Positions 23,577 through 34,257 of a DNA stretch of 64,000 nucleotides are shown here, piece by piece. Position numbers and translations under genes: made by a program. Every line of letters starts with the position of its first letter. Position 1 is the stretch's first letter. Origin of the DNA: Entoloma clypeatum (taxonomy: Eukaryota > Basidiomycota > Agaricomycetes > Agaricales > Entolomataceae); assembly GCA_963565915.1 (NCBI GenBank), contig OY751495.1:3844001-3908000 (forward strand), read 5' to 3'. The notes beneath the pieces are model-generated. The model worked only from the letters and a program-made list of their open reading frames with translations, had not been told where the DNA came from and searched no databases.

Positions 23577-24907
23577 ATCAATTCTTGGACACGATCATTG
23601 AGGAATACACAGCACTCCTCAAAAATCTCTCCTCTTCCTGTCGCGCCCTACTGCTATCATGCCGGCGGCGCCTTTTCAGATCTCTCCGCATTCGCCTTTC
23701 ATTGGGGACTCCGAGACACCGGTCCCTGGACGTGTTCTCTCGGAACCGCATACTCACGTCTTACACCCGGAAGCTGACCCTCGAGATCGATTATTGGTAT
23801 CATGAACCATGGGCCCCATGGTCCCGATACCGGGATTTCCTAGAAGCTATTGGCATGTTTTCCCGTCTCGATTCATTCATTCTCGAAGATTCAGGAACGC
23901 ACGGCGTCAAACGCTCTCTGCAGAAATGACATCCGCAATCCAACAGATCCTCAACCTACCTACCCTTCGTACCGTAGCTTCCAAGCTGTGTACTTGCGTC
24001 CCCTTCGACTACTCACACCTCAGAACGGCCATCACTCTGAAGCGCGTGATATTCAGAGGGTCGAAGTGGTCGAAGTGTGTGCACGACGATGGTCCACCAG
24101 AGTCATCAGCGGTTAAGACGCAGCCGCAGCCCGAAGAACGCAACTGGGAAACGCTGACCACGGTGCGGCTGGAGACACTGTCGTTTGGGGGTTTAGGATC
24201 TGCGTCTTTCGTCAGAAGCCTAATGGGCCTTCCCAGCTCCAACAGCCCGGACATATTCACCAATCTCCGCAAACTGAAGATATGTCGATGGGTCGGGGAC
24301 GAAATCGAATACGGGTGGTGGGTCATGCAAGCTTCTGCAGGCTCGCTGGAGTCTTTGATCTTTGACTGTCCGTCTTCCATTGATACTCGTAAGTCGGTCG
24401 GTTTCTTATCATGATGTCCCTCCCTGTATTTGACTTCAACGACTCTCGCATCCATCAATCTCCACACCTTCTGATATGCCCCTCAGACCCATCGACCCTC
24501 AAAGCCTAAAAAACCTTCATGCAGTGTCATTCCACGTGTCGCACGACATCTTTCTTGACAGTCTGGCATGGCCTTGGATCCAGCCCATCCTCGATACAAA
24601 ATCGCTACCCAACAATATGCAAAACCTCGTATTTGTTATCAAAACCGGCTACGACGACGAATGGTACATGGGACCCGATATTAATGAAACGGGGTCGACT
24701 CTGTTGGAGCCTCTTGACAAGGTTTTGACTTGCCCTTTGCCGCTTGAAGCGTATCCGCGGCTGAAGAAGGTTCATTTTGAGATCCTCCTGACGGATCCTG
24801 CGAGGAGCGAGGACGGGGACCTGGAGAAATACTCCCCGTCTTGGTTTCCGACATTCCAGGAGCGGGGAGTTTTTTCGTTTGGAGTGGGTGGGCTAACATG
24901 TGGATAG
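23577..24907 (+). pseudogene. F-box/LRR-like hypothetical gene, 5' truncated
   Basis: Resembles the large basidiomycete group of F-box proteins with weak leucine-rich C-termini. It opens without an ATG at DTIIEEYTALLKNLSSSCRA; the F-box itself is not seen. It continues LLLSCRRRLFRSLRIRL, then WAPWSRYRDFLEAIGMFSRLDSFILEDSG. A one-base frame change falls near 23925 (KRSLQ to EMTSAIQQIL). The central part (LRTVASKLCTC, TVRLETLSFGGLGS, FTNLRKLKICRWVGDEI) shows the L-x-x-L-x-L repeat style. An intron candidate (GTAAGT...CCTCAG, about 24391-24489) does not join the frames exactly. The final part runs to TAG 24905. The missing start and two frame problems suggest a relic. Confidence 0.6.
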
Positions 24908-26142
24908 GTTCTCAACGATACTTCCTTGCTTAGGTAGTTGTTATGCAGCAACGGTGCTTTACATGACAAATACAAACGAGGGCTTTTTATCAAAAGAACT
25001 CATACCGAATTTTCTTTCAATCTTGCTCTTGCTCTTGGGACGCGTCTACGAAATTTGAAGACTTCGTTTGGCATTGTGCTACGGTGTTGTTTGCTTTTGC
25101 CATCTGTCGTGAACCTCATGAATCAAAACTGAAGCCTTTATCGCATACAACACAGCGTAGAAGGGGAAGTATTTGGAGTTGTTCGACTGCATGTGAAGGG
25201 AATACCATAGCACGACGGAATACAAGCACAACCAGCATAATCTAAGAAATTGAGAGAACAAGCAGGGGTTTCGACGATGATGAGCGACTACGCCTTATTT
25301 GGGTTCGCAGATCTGGATTTTCACGAATTCAGCTCGACAGAGAGATCGTGGTAGCTGGTAATGGCCTACGGAGTACGTGACAGCACCCTTCGAATGAGGA
25401 GTACAGTAATAGCCATGAGTACTGCAACAGCCGGTGAAATCGCAAGAAAGTCTCGCCCCAGAGCATTTAGAGTGCCCCAACGAGCAAAGAGCGAGGGTAA
25501 CGCCGAGAGCGCGGAGGATGTACATGTTGTATTGAGGATGGGGTGGTTTATTTGAGTGAGTGCACGATGGCTTTTTGTTCTGGGGTACTGTCGTCTCTGG
25601 CGGCATCCCTTTTTATGCAGATCAGTGATGTTGGTTGCAGTGTTAGTACCAGACAGAACAAACCAAAATGAGGGCATGGGGATTCACAGGAGCGCGACTC
25701 GGAGCTTGAAGCATGGAACCGCAAACGCGAGAAGTCTGGGATCCCAATAGATAGAGGTTGATGTGTCGCTGTCAAGTTGACGTCGACCCTGTCAGATCCA
25801 AGTGAGATCCTGTGCGGTCATCGTGGGATTCAAGTTGTGAGTATAGCAATAATATCGTCTTCATCAGCAAATCCTGGTTTTTGGTGAAGTTGCAGTTTGC
25901 TGAAGATGCTGAAGAAGTTGGCTATAAACTTTGCAGTACTTTTGCAGCAGGCTCCTAAACCCAACCTAAACTCGAGGGGGATGCCACGCCACCTGACTAA
26001 TTTGTGTGTTCAACCAAATATTTATGTGCACAAACAAAACTGTTCAGCTGGCAAACTTATGAATCACATGACTTGCAGGCATCATGGAGATCAAGACAGA
26101 ACTGTTCGCAAACATAGTAAACCTATGCTAGGGCTTATTCTC
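24908..26142. other. Low-coding DNA, possible minus-strand membrane-protein exon
   Basis: On the minus strand at about 25515-25366 a frame reads LFARWGTLNALGRDFLAISP followed by a hydrophobic segment and LLIRRVLSRTP, possibly one transmembrane exon of a decayed gene. Nothing else recognisable. Confidence 0.25.
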
Positions 26143-26205
26143 GGTCTTACCGACCCTCACCGCCTTGGTCATCCTCCGCTTCACCTCTGATTCTGCTTCC
26201 GCTTC
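26143..26205 (-). pseudogene. Fragment of the A-type antisense gene
   Basis: About 60 bp (ACCCTCACCGCCTTGGTCAT onward) match 8966-9022 in gypsy A with a few substitutions, in the same orientation as there. Isolated scrap of the zinc-cluster-like gene, likely from a lost A-family copy. Confidence 0.65.
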
Positions 26206-26264
26206 AAGGGGGTGGCAGAATTCAAATCCTGAACCACACATGGGGGGACAGGGGGGTCAGCTGG

Positions 26265-28067
26265 TTAAAAAAAAAAAAAATTCCAACATCTGGGAAATAT
26301 GATGTAATTAGCACCAAGTGCGTAGTCGGAGGCGTCCGTCTCGATGATAATAGGTCGATCAGGAATCCAATGAGTGAGGACCGGTGCTTTGGTACAAGCG
26401 AGCTTCAACTCGTTGAACGCACTCCGTGTGGAGTCAGAGAAATGGAACGGAGTACCCTTCCAGGTGAGTCGGGTGAGCGGAACAACGATGTCCGAATAAC
26501 CGTGGATGAAACGTTGATAGAAATTTGTGAATCCAAGGAGAGACTGTACGTCCTTCACTTTTCGAGGTTCAGGCCACTCTTGAATGGTCTTTACCTTGGT
26601 TTCGGACATGCGGAGACTGGAGGGAGAAAGGATGAAACCAAGATATTCGACTGTGTCGACAGAAAATTCGCACTTGTCGGAGCGGACGTAAAGTCCGTTC
26701 TTGCGGAGACATCGGAGAACTTCCTTGACATTGTCGGGGTGCTTGGCGGGGTCGTCGGAGTAAATGAGAATGTCGTCGAGGTAGACCACCACTGTAACAT
26801 CGAGGAGGTCACTGAAGATGTCATTCACAAATCGCTGAAAAGCAGCAGGGGCGTTGGATAGTCCAAAAGGCATAACAAGCCATTCAAATGATCCGTAACG
26901 AGTGCGGAAAGCGGTTTTCCATTCATCTCCGTCGGCAATGCGGACAAGATGATATGCATGCCGGAGATTGAGAGTGGTATAAACACGCACTTTTCCAGCA
27001 GTGGAAAGGAGGTTGGAGATGAGCGGAAGAGGGTATCGATCCTTCTTGGTAACTTTGTTCAGGCCCCGATAGTCGACGCACAGGCGGAGGGAACCGTCCT
27101 TCTTTCGGACAAAGAGGACCGGAGCGCCGTGCGGAGAGCGAGAGGGGCGAATGAAACCAATGGCCAAATGTTTGTCTATGAAGTTTCGCAGGGCAGATAG
27201 TTCGGATTGTGAAATGGAGTACATAGGGCCAATAGGGGGAGTCGATCCGTCTTCTAACTCGATGCGGAGGTCATATGGACGATGCGGAGCGAGGGTGTCT
27301 GCTTTTGTCTTGCTAAAAACATCGGCAAAATCGTGATATTCCTCTGGGATATGGGAGAGGTCCGGAGGTTCCTCGGACATAGAGATGGATTGAGCGGAGA
27401 TCGTGTGGTCGGAGAGGTGAATTCGGAAGGATTGGGCACCCGGAAGTTTGCAGGCGCGCACAAATGCGGCTGCATTTATCAATGCAATATTCGGGACAAC
27501 GTCTGGAGTTGCAGCAGGTGTGCCGGAGTCGGAGGTCGGAGTATCGGGAGAGGTCTGCGGAGGTAGTGGAGCTGACCTGGCAGAAGACGTCAAGGTCGGA
27601 GACTCCTTCAAGAGCTGTGGACGGAAAGTAATACTGCCCAATACCCAGTCAATCATAGGATTGTAGCGGGTGAGCCAGTTGTATCCAAGAACCATAGAAC
27701 AGGAGGAATTGAGCGGAGTCACGTAGGCTGTAATGGCCATATATTCACCGGAGGAAAAGTATACAGGGAGATCAACCGCCTGAGTAATGACGGAGTTGGA
27801 CGTTCCGTCAAATAATTTAAGTTCGATCGGAGGTATGGAGGTGAAAGGGAGTTTATAGGATGAAGCATAACGGGAGTCAATAAAACAATGAGTAGAGCCG
27901 GAGTCCACAAGGGCGGCTATCGGAGAAGAATCGGAGATAAGCGGAGATGTAAGTCGGACACGGAGGGAATTGGGATTGGAAAGAGCGGAAGCGTTGAGTA
28001 GAGCAGTAGTATGGATGGGTTCAATGCAGTCCTCAGGCCGTACAGAGTCCTGTGGACTGCCCGCTAA
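26265..28067 (-). pseudogene. Gypsy E pol: protease, RT and start of RNase H, then truncated
   Basis: The frame entered by -1 shift from gag at 28067 is open without a stop down to 26265. Protease [16 protein letters not shown] (about 27915) and [16 protein letters not shown], a Ser/Pro-rich spacer, RT ([63 protein letters not shown]) and the first RNase H block ([13 protein letters not shown]). It then breaks off into unrelated sequence ending at an A14-15 run (26265-26281). Integrase, chromodomain and 3' LTR are absent. This is a different family from A but related (about 60-70% identical in RT by eye). Unlike A it has no nonsense codons. Confidence 0.9.
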
Positions 28068-28073
28068 TTTTTT
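28064..28073 (-). promoter_or_regulatory. Programmed -1 frameshift site, gag-pol of gypsy E
   Basis: Sense codons ACA AAA AAT TAG contain the heptamer A_AAA_AAT flush with the gag stop (28066-28064). The -1 frame reads KKLAGSPQDSVRPEDCIEP and stays open into protease. Same layout as in A, with a different heptamer. Confidence 0.72.
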
Positions 28074-29221
28074 GTTTCGTCTGTGGTCTTGGCTTGGGCA
28101 GCGCGCGCCTTAGCCTTAGAGGCGGAGGACGAAGACTTCAGGCAATCTTTCGCGATGTGTCCAGCTTTGCCACAAAACATACAGAGGTTGTTGTCAAAAC
28201 GGCGTTTGCGTTCCTCCGGAGTTAGCTTTCCATCTTTTCCGAGTTTGTCGGAGATGTCGGACTTGGGAGCAGAGGAAGGCTTCGACTGTTTGCCCTGGTT
28301 CTGTGTCTGCGGTTTGGCTTTGGAGTTTTTATCGGAGTTTGCGGAGGGGGTTTTAGCTTCGGATTTGTCGGATTTGGATGCAGACTTGTCGGAGCGGGAC
28401 TTCTCGCGATGACGTTCCCAGTGGCGAGCATCAATAGTCTGTGCTAGCTCCCTAAGTGCTGGTAACGTGCTTGGCTTTGCTTGAGTCCCAAGGACATCTT
28501 TAATCTGCTCCGCCAACCCGGAGTAGTACCGGTGATGCAGGGCGGAGCTGTCCCAGTGCGTTTTGGCAGCAAGGCGTGTGAACTCGATATTATACTTGAG
28601 AATATGTTGATTTTCGCGCATTTTGAGATTGTCCAGAGAGTCGGCAGCATCCGCAACGGGGTCAATGACCCCGAATTCCATGCGGAGTGTGCGGAGGAAT
28701 GCGGACCAATCTTCGTACCAGTCTGGGGGGTTGTCCGGGTCTGGTTTGATGATGAAATGCTCGAAATAATTGAGAGCTGTGCCTCGGAGGAAAGAGATGG
28801 CGAGAGTGATTTTGGCAGAGTCATCATCATACTCGGAGTTGTCGCGGAAGAACAATGTGCATTGGAGGATGAACTGGTTCAGTTTCCGGGGATCGGAACT
28901 GTCGAAGGTGTCTGGATCCTTAGCCTTTTTATGATGCTTGTGACCTTTGCTGCATTTGAGTTCATTGGTCATTAAGAGGAAAGCATCCGCAAGGGCTTGT
29001 GGGCCGAAAATATTCTGAGGAGACGGGGGTGCGGATTCTATGGGGGAAGTGGGGATCGGAATATTATGCGGAGGTGTGATGGGCTGAAAACCCGGAGGTG
29101 TCGGAGTAGTGGGAGTTACGGGAGATAGTTCTGTTAAACGTTGTTCGACATTTTGTAGAACCTGTTGCCTAGAAGTGCCAGCTTCTGCGGCTTTTGCTGT
29201 CTTGGTGTTTCGGAGTGCCAT
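28064..29221 (-). CDS. Gypsy E gag
   Basis: Intact 385-aa Gag, ATG at 29221 (MALRNTKTAKAAEAGTSRQQ). A Pro-rich N-terminal third is followed by the retrotransposon-gag capsid fold (FDSSDPRKLNQFILQCTLFF, FLRGTALNYFEHFI, EFGVIDPVADAADSLDNLKM, HRYYSGLAEQIKDVL). Then come a Lys/Ser-rich linker (EKSRSDKSASKSDKS), a CCHC knuckle CMFCGKAGHIAKDC near the C-terminus, and a Lys/Ala tail. The capsid is clearly homologous to that of A ([15 protein letters not shown]). Gag packages the element RNA in cytoplasmic particles. The 5' LTR follows at 29262 after a 40-bp leader. Confidence 0.92.
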   Translation of the reverse strand: MALRNTKTAKAAEAGTSRQQVLQNVEQRLTELSPVTPTTPTPPGFQPITPPHNIPIPTSPIESAPPSPQNIFGPQALADAFLLMTNELKCSKGHKHHKKAKDPDTFDSSDPRKLNQFILQCTLFFRDNSEYDDDSAKITLAISFLRGTALNYFEHFIIKPDPDNPPDWYEDWSAFLRTLRMEFGVIDPVADAADSLDNLKMRENQHILKYNIEFTRLAAKTHWDSSALHHRYYSGLAEQIKDVLGTQAKPSTLPALRELAQTIDARHWERHREKSRSDKSASKSDKSEAKTPSANSDKNSKAKPQTQNQGKQSKPSSAPKSDISDKLGKDGKLTPEERKRRFDNNLCMFCGKAGHIAKDCLKSSSSASKAKARAAQAKTTDETKN

Positions 29222-29425
29222 GACTAGCAGGAATCCAAAAACGGTTTGAGTTCAAATATACTGTTAAGTAGGTGAAAAGTCGGAGCTTCGTCGGAGTCCG
29301 TCGGAGGTCAGATGTAGAACTGAGACCGGAGCAGAACTCCGGGAATGCAGAGGAACGACGAAGGGGAGGGACGTGGCTTCAACGTATGTGTTGCGCCGCC
29401 ATTTGTCGGATAAGGTGTCCCAATT

Positions 29426-29626
29426 TCAGGAGGTCAGAGGAGAGGTCGGAGATGCGGAGGTTCTCGGAAAGATCTCGGTGAGAGACACGTTGACGTGGAA
29501 ATGGTCGGACGACGTCGGAGTTGTGACTCGGACACAGTACTGAGCTCGTCGAAGGGTAACGATGGAGGAAGAGCAGTAGATGAGGATGTCGTCGGCGTAT
29601 TGTACCACAGCGAGGATCTCTGGCAT
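29426..29626 (-). CDS. 66-aa ORF inside the E LTR with an RT-like YADD motif
   Basis: ATG at 29626, shortly downstream of a TATA-like GGTATTTAAG, so it would be the first ATG of the element transcript. The product starts MPEILAVVQYADDILIYCSS, which resembles the YxDD catalytic segment of non-LTR reverse transcriptases (QYADD...IY), and then turns Ser/Thr/Pro-rich. The ORF is kept at 57521-57721 (YANDILIYC there). It may be an upstream ORF or a captured RT scrap; chance similarity cannot be excluded. No function assigned. Confidence 0.4.
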   Translation of the reverse strand: MPEILAVVQYADDILIYCSSSIVTLRRAQYCVRVTTPTSSDHFHVNVSLTEIFPRTSASPTSPLTS

Positions 29627-29754
29627 GAACGGGGAGTAGGAGTGAACTTTGTTGATATTCGAACTAAGGAACTACAGGTATGGTACGAGCTTAAATACCT
29701 AAATGAGATTACTTTACGGAGATGGTCGGAGTAGGTCCGGAGTTGTGGCGTAAG

Positions 29755-30063
29755 TTTGAAGGCAGTGGACCGGAAATAGGGAGGACGGGGGTCTATAGGA
29801 TAAACGAGAGAACCTCAGGACGTGGTGAACACGGACTAAGTATATTGAATGTACCTATAGGATAAACGAGAGACTAAGGTACATAAGTAAAGGAATGACA
29901 GTGGGATAATATATCAGACTTACACCTTAGGACGTGGTGAACACGGACTGAGGTGTTGGCTACGAAAAAAAAGGATTGTAGACTATGAAAGATTAGGTAA
30001 TGTGAGTGATGCGCCACAAATAAGTGAATGTCGGTAGACCTGTGAGTATCGAAAGTCTTAACA
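29755..30063 (-). repeat. 3' LTR of copia F
   Basis: Sense TGTTAAGACTTTCGATACTC...CTGCCTTCAAA, 309 bp, right after the polypurine tract GATCGAGGGGGAG. Differs from the 5' LTR by very few positions, for example one base in an A run near 29970. Confidence 0.9.
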
Positions 30064-33000
30064 CTCCCCCTCGATCTGAACATGGTCAAACGACATTGAG
30101 GAGTTCACGGAACAATGTGAACTTAACATGTGTGAGCGACTTGGTGAGAATGTCGGCAACCATTTCGTCGGTGGGAACATATTTGACATGAATGTAATCT
30201 TGGTCGACAGCCTGGCGAACAAAGTGGAAATGAACATCAATATGCTTTGTCCTGGCGTGAAGTCGGCTCCATGTTCCATAGGGGTAGACATCGGTTTTGC
30301 CTTGTCGAGACCGAAACGGGTGAGGATTTGATCGACATAGGTTTCTTGGCCGAGAGCTATGGTATGGTTCTCAACGTCGCGGGTGATGTTAACACCAAGG
30401 AGCCAGCTGATGGAGCCTAAATCGACAAGTTCGAAAAAGTCGCTCATTTCCCTCTTGATATGTGCGGAAGACTCAGAAGAGTTGGCGATGATGGTGAAAT
30501 CATCAGTAGCAGCAGCCATAATGACGAAATTGTCGCCCTCAACGCGGTAGAAGGTGGCCTCATCGGCCTGAGAGATGTGGAACCCGAGGCTCGTGAGGAT
30601 TCGTTTGAGCTCTTGGTACCAGTGGTGAGCACCTTGTTTTGTTCCATAGAGTGGTCGGCGTAGGCGGAGAACAATGTGTTTGCCAGATTTGGCAAGATCA
30701 TCGGGAATGGTACGAAAAAGTTCGTAGTAAGGTGGTAAAGCCAGATAAATGACTTCATTTTCTTTGAGCAGAGAGTTGAGGTATGCGTTTTTGACATCGG
30801 CTTGCTCAATGACGACGTCGCGGCCTTTAGAAGCAGCTAACGCGAGTAAGATGCGGAGGGTAGCTGGGCGAACGGTGGGCGCGAATGTTTCGGTGAAGTC
30901 TTTGCCGAAAATTTGCACGAATCCTTTTGCGACGACGCGTGCGCGATAACGGACAATATTGCCTTGGGCGTTGCGTTTGCGGCGGAGAACCCAGCGGGAA
31001 GGGACAATGTTGGCGTCCGAAGGTGCTTCAACGACGTCCCAGGTGGCGAGTTTCTTGATCTGAGCGAGTTCTTCCTCCATCCCGGCCTTCCATTGTTCGG
31101 ATTCCGTTCCGTTGATTACGTCATCGACGCATGGTTGATCATCCGACACAGCTGCCACGGCTGTGTGCACAGCCTCGCGGAACCAGTTCATTCCGGACTC
31201 GTTCGGCTCCCAGTCGACTCCCCCTGGTTCAAGACCTTCGTCCTCAACGATATGGGTGTCTCCAGCAGCGGTTCGACGTTTTCCGCGGCCGTATCTTTCT
31301 TCGTCGTACTGGGGAAGACCAGCTAGCGAATTGCGGCGCGTTTTCGTTGCATGATTGGGATCTGCTGCTGAGGACTTTGAGGAGTCGTTTGGCGGAGTTG
31401 CAGTGCTGGTATCAGGTGCTTTCGGTGTTTCTGGCATTGTGGGTTGTTCTGAAGACTTGCTGGGGGCGACAGGATTCGGAATAATCGGTTTTTCGACCGA
31501 TTCCCACTCCCCCTCGAATTTGACGTCCCCAGGCTCAAGCATTGCCGTTCGGTCGACGTAAACGTTGCGTTTGACTGAGACCTTGTTCTTCCCTGGCCAG
31601 TAGACACGATATCCCTTGGATTCGTCATCGTATCCAACAAAACGGCCCTCTTTCGCTCGTGGATCCAGCTTACCAGCATGCAGGTCCTTGACCCATACAG
31701 GTACTCCCCACTCCAGCAATCCCCTGAGGTCGGGTTTGCGCCCTGTCGCTTTTTCGATAGGCGCGACGAGTTCAGGCATTGCACGGGAGGGGACCCTGGC
31801 ACCGATCCAAACGCTGTGGCGGACGGCTTCGCCCCATAGGTTTCGAGTTAGACCTGCGCCAATTATCATAGAGCGTGCTCGCTCGATGTGCGTTCGGTGG
31901 CTGCGTTCGGCGGCTCCGTTTGACTGAGGAGAGTCGTGGACAGTCAGATGTCGAACTGTCCCGGCGTTTTTGAGGAGTTTCGTGAATTCAGTGCTGAGAT
32001 ATTCGCCCCCGCGATCGCTACCGAGACACTTGATATCAGCGTTTCGCTGCATCTTCGCCCATTTCTCATACTGCTGGTACTTCTCCATGGCTTCTCCTTT
32101 CGTCTTTAGGAAATCCGCTCGATCTTCGCCCGTCGCCATGTCGTGATAAAACTGGCAGTAGTTGTGTCCGCCGAGGGATGTGACCTGGGCTGGACCCCAT
32201 AGATCAGTGACGATCTTTTCCCCGTACTTTGTGTACTTCGTTGTACTCTCCTTTGGAAAAGCTTGCTGGTGGGCCTTTCCTTGGATGCAAGAGCTACAGA
32301 ACTCGGGTTTCGTTTTTGGATCAATAATGATACCGGAAATGGCACCTTTCGACACCATCTCGCGAAGGGTTCGGAAGTTGAGGTGTCCGAGTTTACGATG
32401 GAGTTTGTTGATGTCCATAGGGGCGGCTGCGACATTTGCATGGAGACCGGGGGTGGGATTTACAAGGGCCAAGGGATCAATACGGTATAGACCACGGATA
32501 CGAGGGACTGAGCCGAGGATTTTTTGCTCGGGACGTGCGCCACGAATGACGCATGCACCGTCTTCAATTAAAACGGAGCATCCAGCGCGATCGATACAGG
32601 AGACGGAAATGAGTGTGAACACCATGCTAGGTGCGTAGTAGACGCTTTGGAGCGTAACGGTCATGGCTTTGTGCCCAGTACAGGCAGGTAGTTTCACCTT
32701 GAGATTCCCTCTACCGATGGCACTAAAAGTGCGACCATCAGCAGCTTTGATGGGTTCGGGAGTGATTTCTCGATAATTTAGGAATTTGTCCTTGTCGGGG
32801 GAGAAATGGCTACTCGCGCCACAGTCGATGATGACGCCAGCAGATGGAGCTGCGGCATGGGCAGCGTGATCGTGCCCAGATGTAACGACGAGCGCGACAT
32901 TAGGGGTGTCGTCGTCAGTCTCCTCTTCAGTGGCAATGGCTATGATGGCATAATTGTCGTCGTTGTCCGAGTCGTTGTCGGCAGCGTTCGCAGACTTGTT

Positions 33001-33945
33001 GGCCTTCTCCTTGGCCTTCGCCAGCTTTTTCTTCCACCATTCTGGTGGGTTATCAGCTCTGCCTCCCCCTTTTTCGAAGCATCCTTCCTTTAAATGACCA
33101 TCCTTTCCACAATTCGTACATTTCTTTGAACTTTCCCCACCGTTATCGCCTCTTCCTTTTCCCCTCGATTTTTGGCCACGAGAACTACCGGCAAATTTGG
33201 CATGTGCGGCAGCCATGGCAGCATTTGATTGGTTAATGCTGTCTTCCATCGTCGCATTGTTGGCCTCTTCGGTGATGTGCCAGATGAGATCAGAACTTGA
33301 GATCTTCGTCTTCGTTTGACGAGCGGTGGTATTGAGGGTTGTAAAAAGGGGTCGAAAACAGGTGGTAAGGGAGAGAGAGGTGCGGATGTGGGTGTTAAAG
33401 CTGTCATCGGTGATCTGGGAACCAGTTTCGGCGAGGCATTCACGAATGGCCTTCATAGTGCCAAGATGGGTTCGCATGTCTTCACCCTCGGTATAACGGA
33501 TTGTCTGGAGCTTGTTGAGGAGGTCTGTCTGAAACATGTCCCCTTTTGTGGCATGGATCGCGACCAGCTTCTTCCAAACTTCGGCGGCACTGCTGCCTTT
33601 GTTTTGGATGAACGTGGACGCGTCGACCGTGCCATAAATAAATTCGCGGACTTGGGCCTCTCGTTGTTCGTAGAGGTCGACAGCTTCCTCGTGCTTGTCA
33701 AGTTCGTCATCTGTCATTGCGGTGGTTGATTTCGGTTTGAACCACTTGCCATTCTGCTCCGTAATGGTATCCGGTTTGCGCGCGGTTCCGCGAAGGTGTC
33801 TCCGTAGTCCTTTCGTTGCTATTATAGCATTCTCAACACGCTCTTGGTACATGACCCAATTTGAGCCATCCTCCGCGAGCTTTGGGAGATTAACGACCTT
33901 AATGGTGGACGTGGAGCTTTCTTCGTTCGCCATCGCGGGGCCCAT
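30058..33945 (-). CDS. Copia F Gag-Pol polyprotein, RNase H deleted
   Basis: A 1295-codon ORF without internal stops. The first ATG (33945) overlaps the primer-binding site; the second (33930, MANEESSTSTIKVVNLPKL) is the likelier start. Order: Gag of UBN2 type (SNWVMYQERVENAIIATKG), CCHC knuckle CTNCGKDGHLKEGC, protease VIIDCGASSHFSPD, GAG-pre-integrase (LHRKLGHLNFRTLREMV, CSSCIQGKA), integrase (TDLWGPA, GSDRGGEYLSTEF, SPQSNGAAERSH) and RT (YRARVVAKGF, ADVKNAYLNSLL, YGTKQGAHHWYQ). The usual YxDD reads AATDDFTII. After MEHGADFTPGQ the sequence jumps out of frame to the last RNase H segment (another frame reads KHIDVHFHFVRQ and VPTDEMVADILTKSL). About 0.5 kb including the RNase H catalytic region is gone, so the element probably depends on another copy. 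Confidence 0.92.
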   Translation of the reverse strand: MGPAMANEESSTSTIKVVNLPKLAEDGSNWVMYQERVENAIIATKGLRRHLRGTARKPDTITEQNGKWFKPKSTTAMTDDELDKHEEAVDLYEQREAQVREFIYGTVDASTFIQNKGSSAAEVWKKLVAIHATKGDMFQTDLLNKLQTIRYTEGEDMRTHLGTMKAIRECLAETGSQITDDSFNTHIRTSLSLTTCFRPLFTTLNTTARQTKTKISSSDLIWHITEEANNATMEDSINQSNAAMAAAHAKFAGSSRGQKSRGKGRGDNGGESSKKCTNCGKDGHLKEGCFEKGGGRADNPPEWWKKKLAKAKEKANKSANAADNDSDNDDNYAIIAIATEEETDDDTPNVALVVTSGHDHAAHAAAPSAGVIIDCGASSHFSPDKDKFLNYREITPEPIKAADGRTFSAIGRGNLKVKLPACTGHKAMTVTLQSVYYAPSMVFTLISVSCIDRAGCSVLIEDGACVIRGARPEQKILGSVPRIRGLYRIDPLALVNPTPGLHANVAAAPMDINKLHRKLGHLNFRTLREMVSKGAISGIIIDPKTKPEFCSSCIQGKAHQQAFPKESTTKYTKYGEKIVTDLWGPAQVTSLGGHNYCQFYHDMATGEDRADFLKTKGEAMEKYQQYEKWAKMQRNADIKCLGSDRGGEYLSTEFTKLLKNAGTVRHLTVHDSPQSNGAAERSHRTHIERARSMIIGAGLTRNLWGEAVRHSVWIGARVPSRAMPELVAPIEKATGRKPDLRGLLEWGVPVWVKDLHAGKLDPRAKEGRFVGYDDESKGYRVYWPGKNKVSVKRNVYVDRTAMLEPGDVKFEGEWESVEKPIIPNPVAPSKSSEQPTMPETPKAPDTSTATPPNDSSKSSAADPNHATKTRRNSLAGLPQYDEERYGRGKRRTAAGDTHIVEDEGLEPGGVDWEPNESGMNWFREAVHTAVAAVSDDQPCVDDVINGTESEQWKAGMEEELAQIKKLATWDVVEAPSDANIVPSRWVLRRKRNAQGNIVRYRARVVAKGFVQIFGKDFTETFAPTVRPATLRILLALAASKGRDVVIEQADVKNAYLNSLLKENEVIYLALPPYYELFRTIPDDLAKSGKHIVLRLRRPLYGTKQGAHHWYQELKRILTSLGFHISQADEATFYRVEGDNFVIMAAATDDFTIIANSSESSAHIKREMSDFFELVDLGSISWLLGVNITRDVENHTIALGQETYVDQILTRFGLDKAKPMSTPMEHGADFTPGQSILMFISTLFARLSTKITFMSNMFPPTKWLPTFSPSRSHMLSSHCSVNSSMSFDHVQIEGEC

Positions 33946-33951
33946 AACCTT
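33939..33951 (-). other. Primer-binding site of copia F (initiator-tRNA anticodon arm type)
   Basis: Sense GGTTATGGGCCCC directly follows the 5' LTR. It is complementary to the anticodon stem-loop region of initiator methionine tRNA (GGGC-CAUAACC), the half-tRNA priming known from Drosophila copia. The ATG within it is the first codon of the long ORF. Confidence 0.65.
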
Positions 33952-34257
33952 TGAAGGCAGTGGACCGGAAATAGGGAGGACGGGGGTCTATAGGATAAAC
34001 GAGAGAACCTCAGGACGTGGTGAACACGGACTAAGTATATTGAATGTACCTATAGGATAAACGAGAGACTAAGGTACATAAGTAAAGGAATGACAGTGGG
34101 ATAATATATCAGACTTACACCTCAGGACGTGGTGAACACGGACTGAGGTGTTGGCTACGAAAAAAAGGATTGTAGACTATGAAAGATTAGGTAATGTGAG
34201 TGATGCGCCACAAATAAGTGAATGTTGGTAGACCTGTGAGTATCGAAAGTCTTAACA
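33950..34257 (-). repeat. 5' LTR of copia F
   Basis: 308 bp, same ends as the 3' LTR, followed in sense direction by the primer-binding site. Outer flank GTAAG. Confidence 0.9.

Larger units (their letters stand above)
29755..34257 (-). mobile_element. Ty1/copia element F, complete insertion with target duplication
   Basis: 4.5 kb, flanked by GTAAG at 29750-29754 and 34258-34262. The LTRs are 308-309 bp and near identical. It is inserted in the LTR of gypsy E; the uninterrupted target sequence (GGCAACTTACGCCACAACTC) is visible in the solo LTR at about 57389. One long ORF, but with most of RNase H deleted (see the CDS). Confidence 0.93.
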
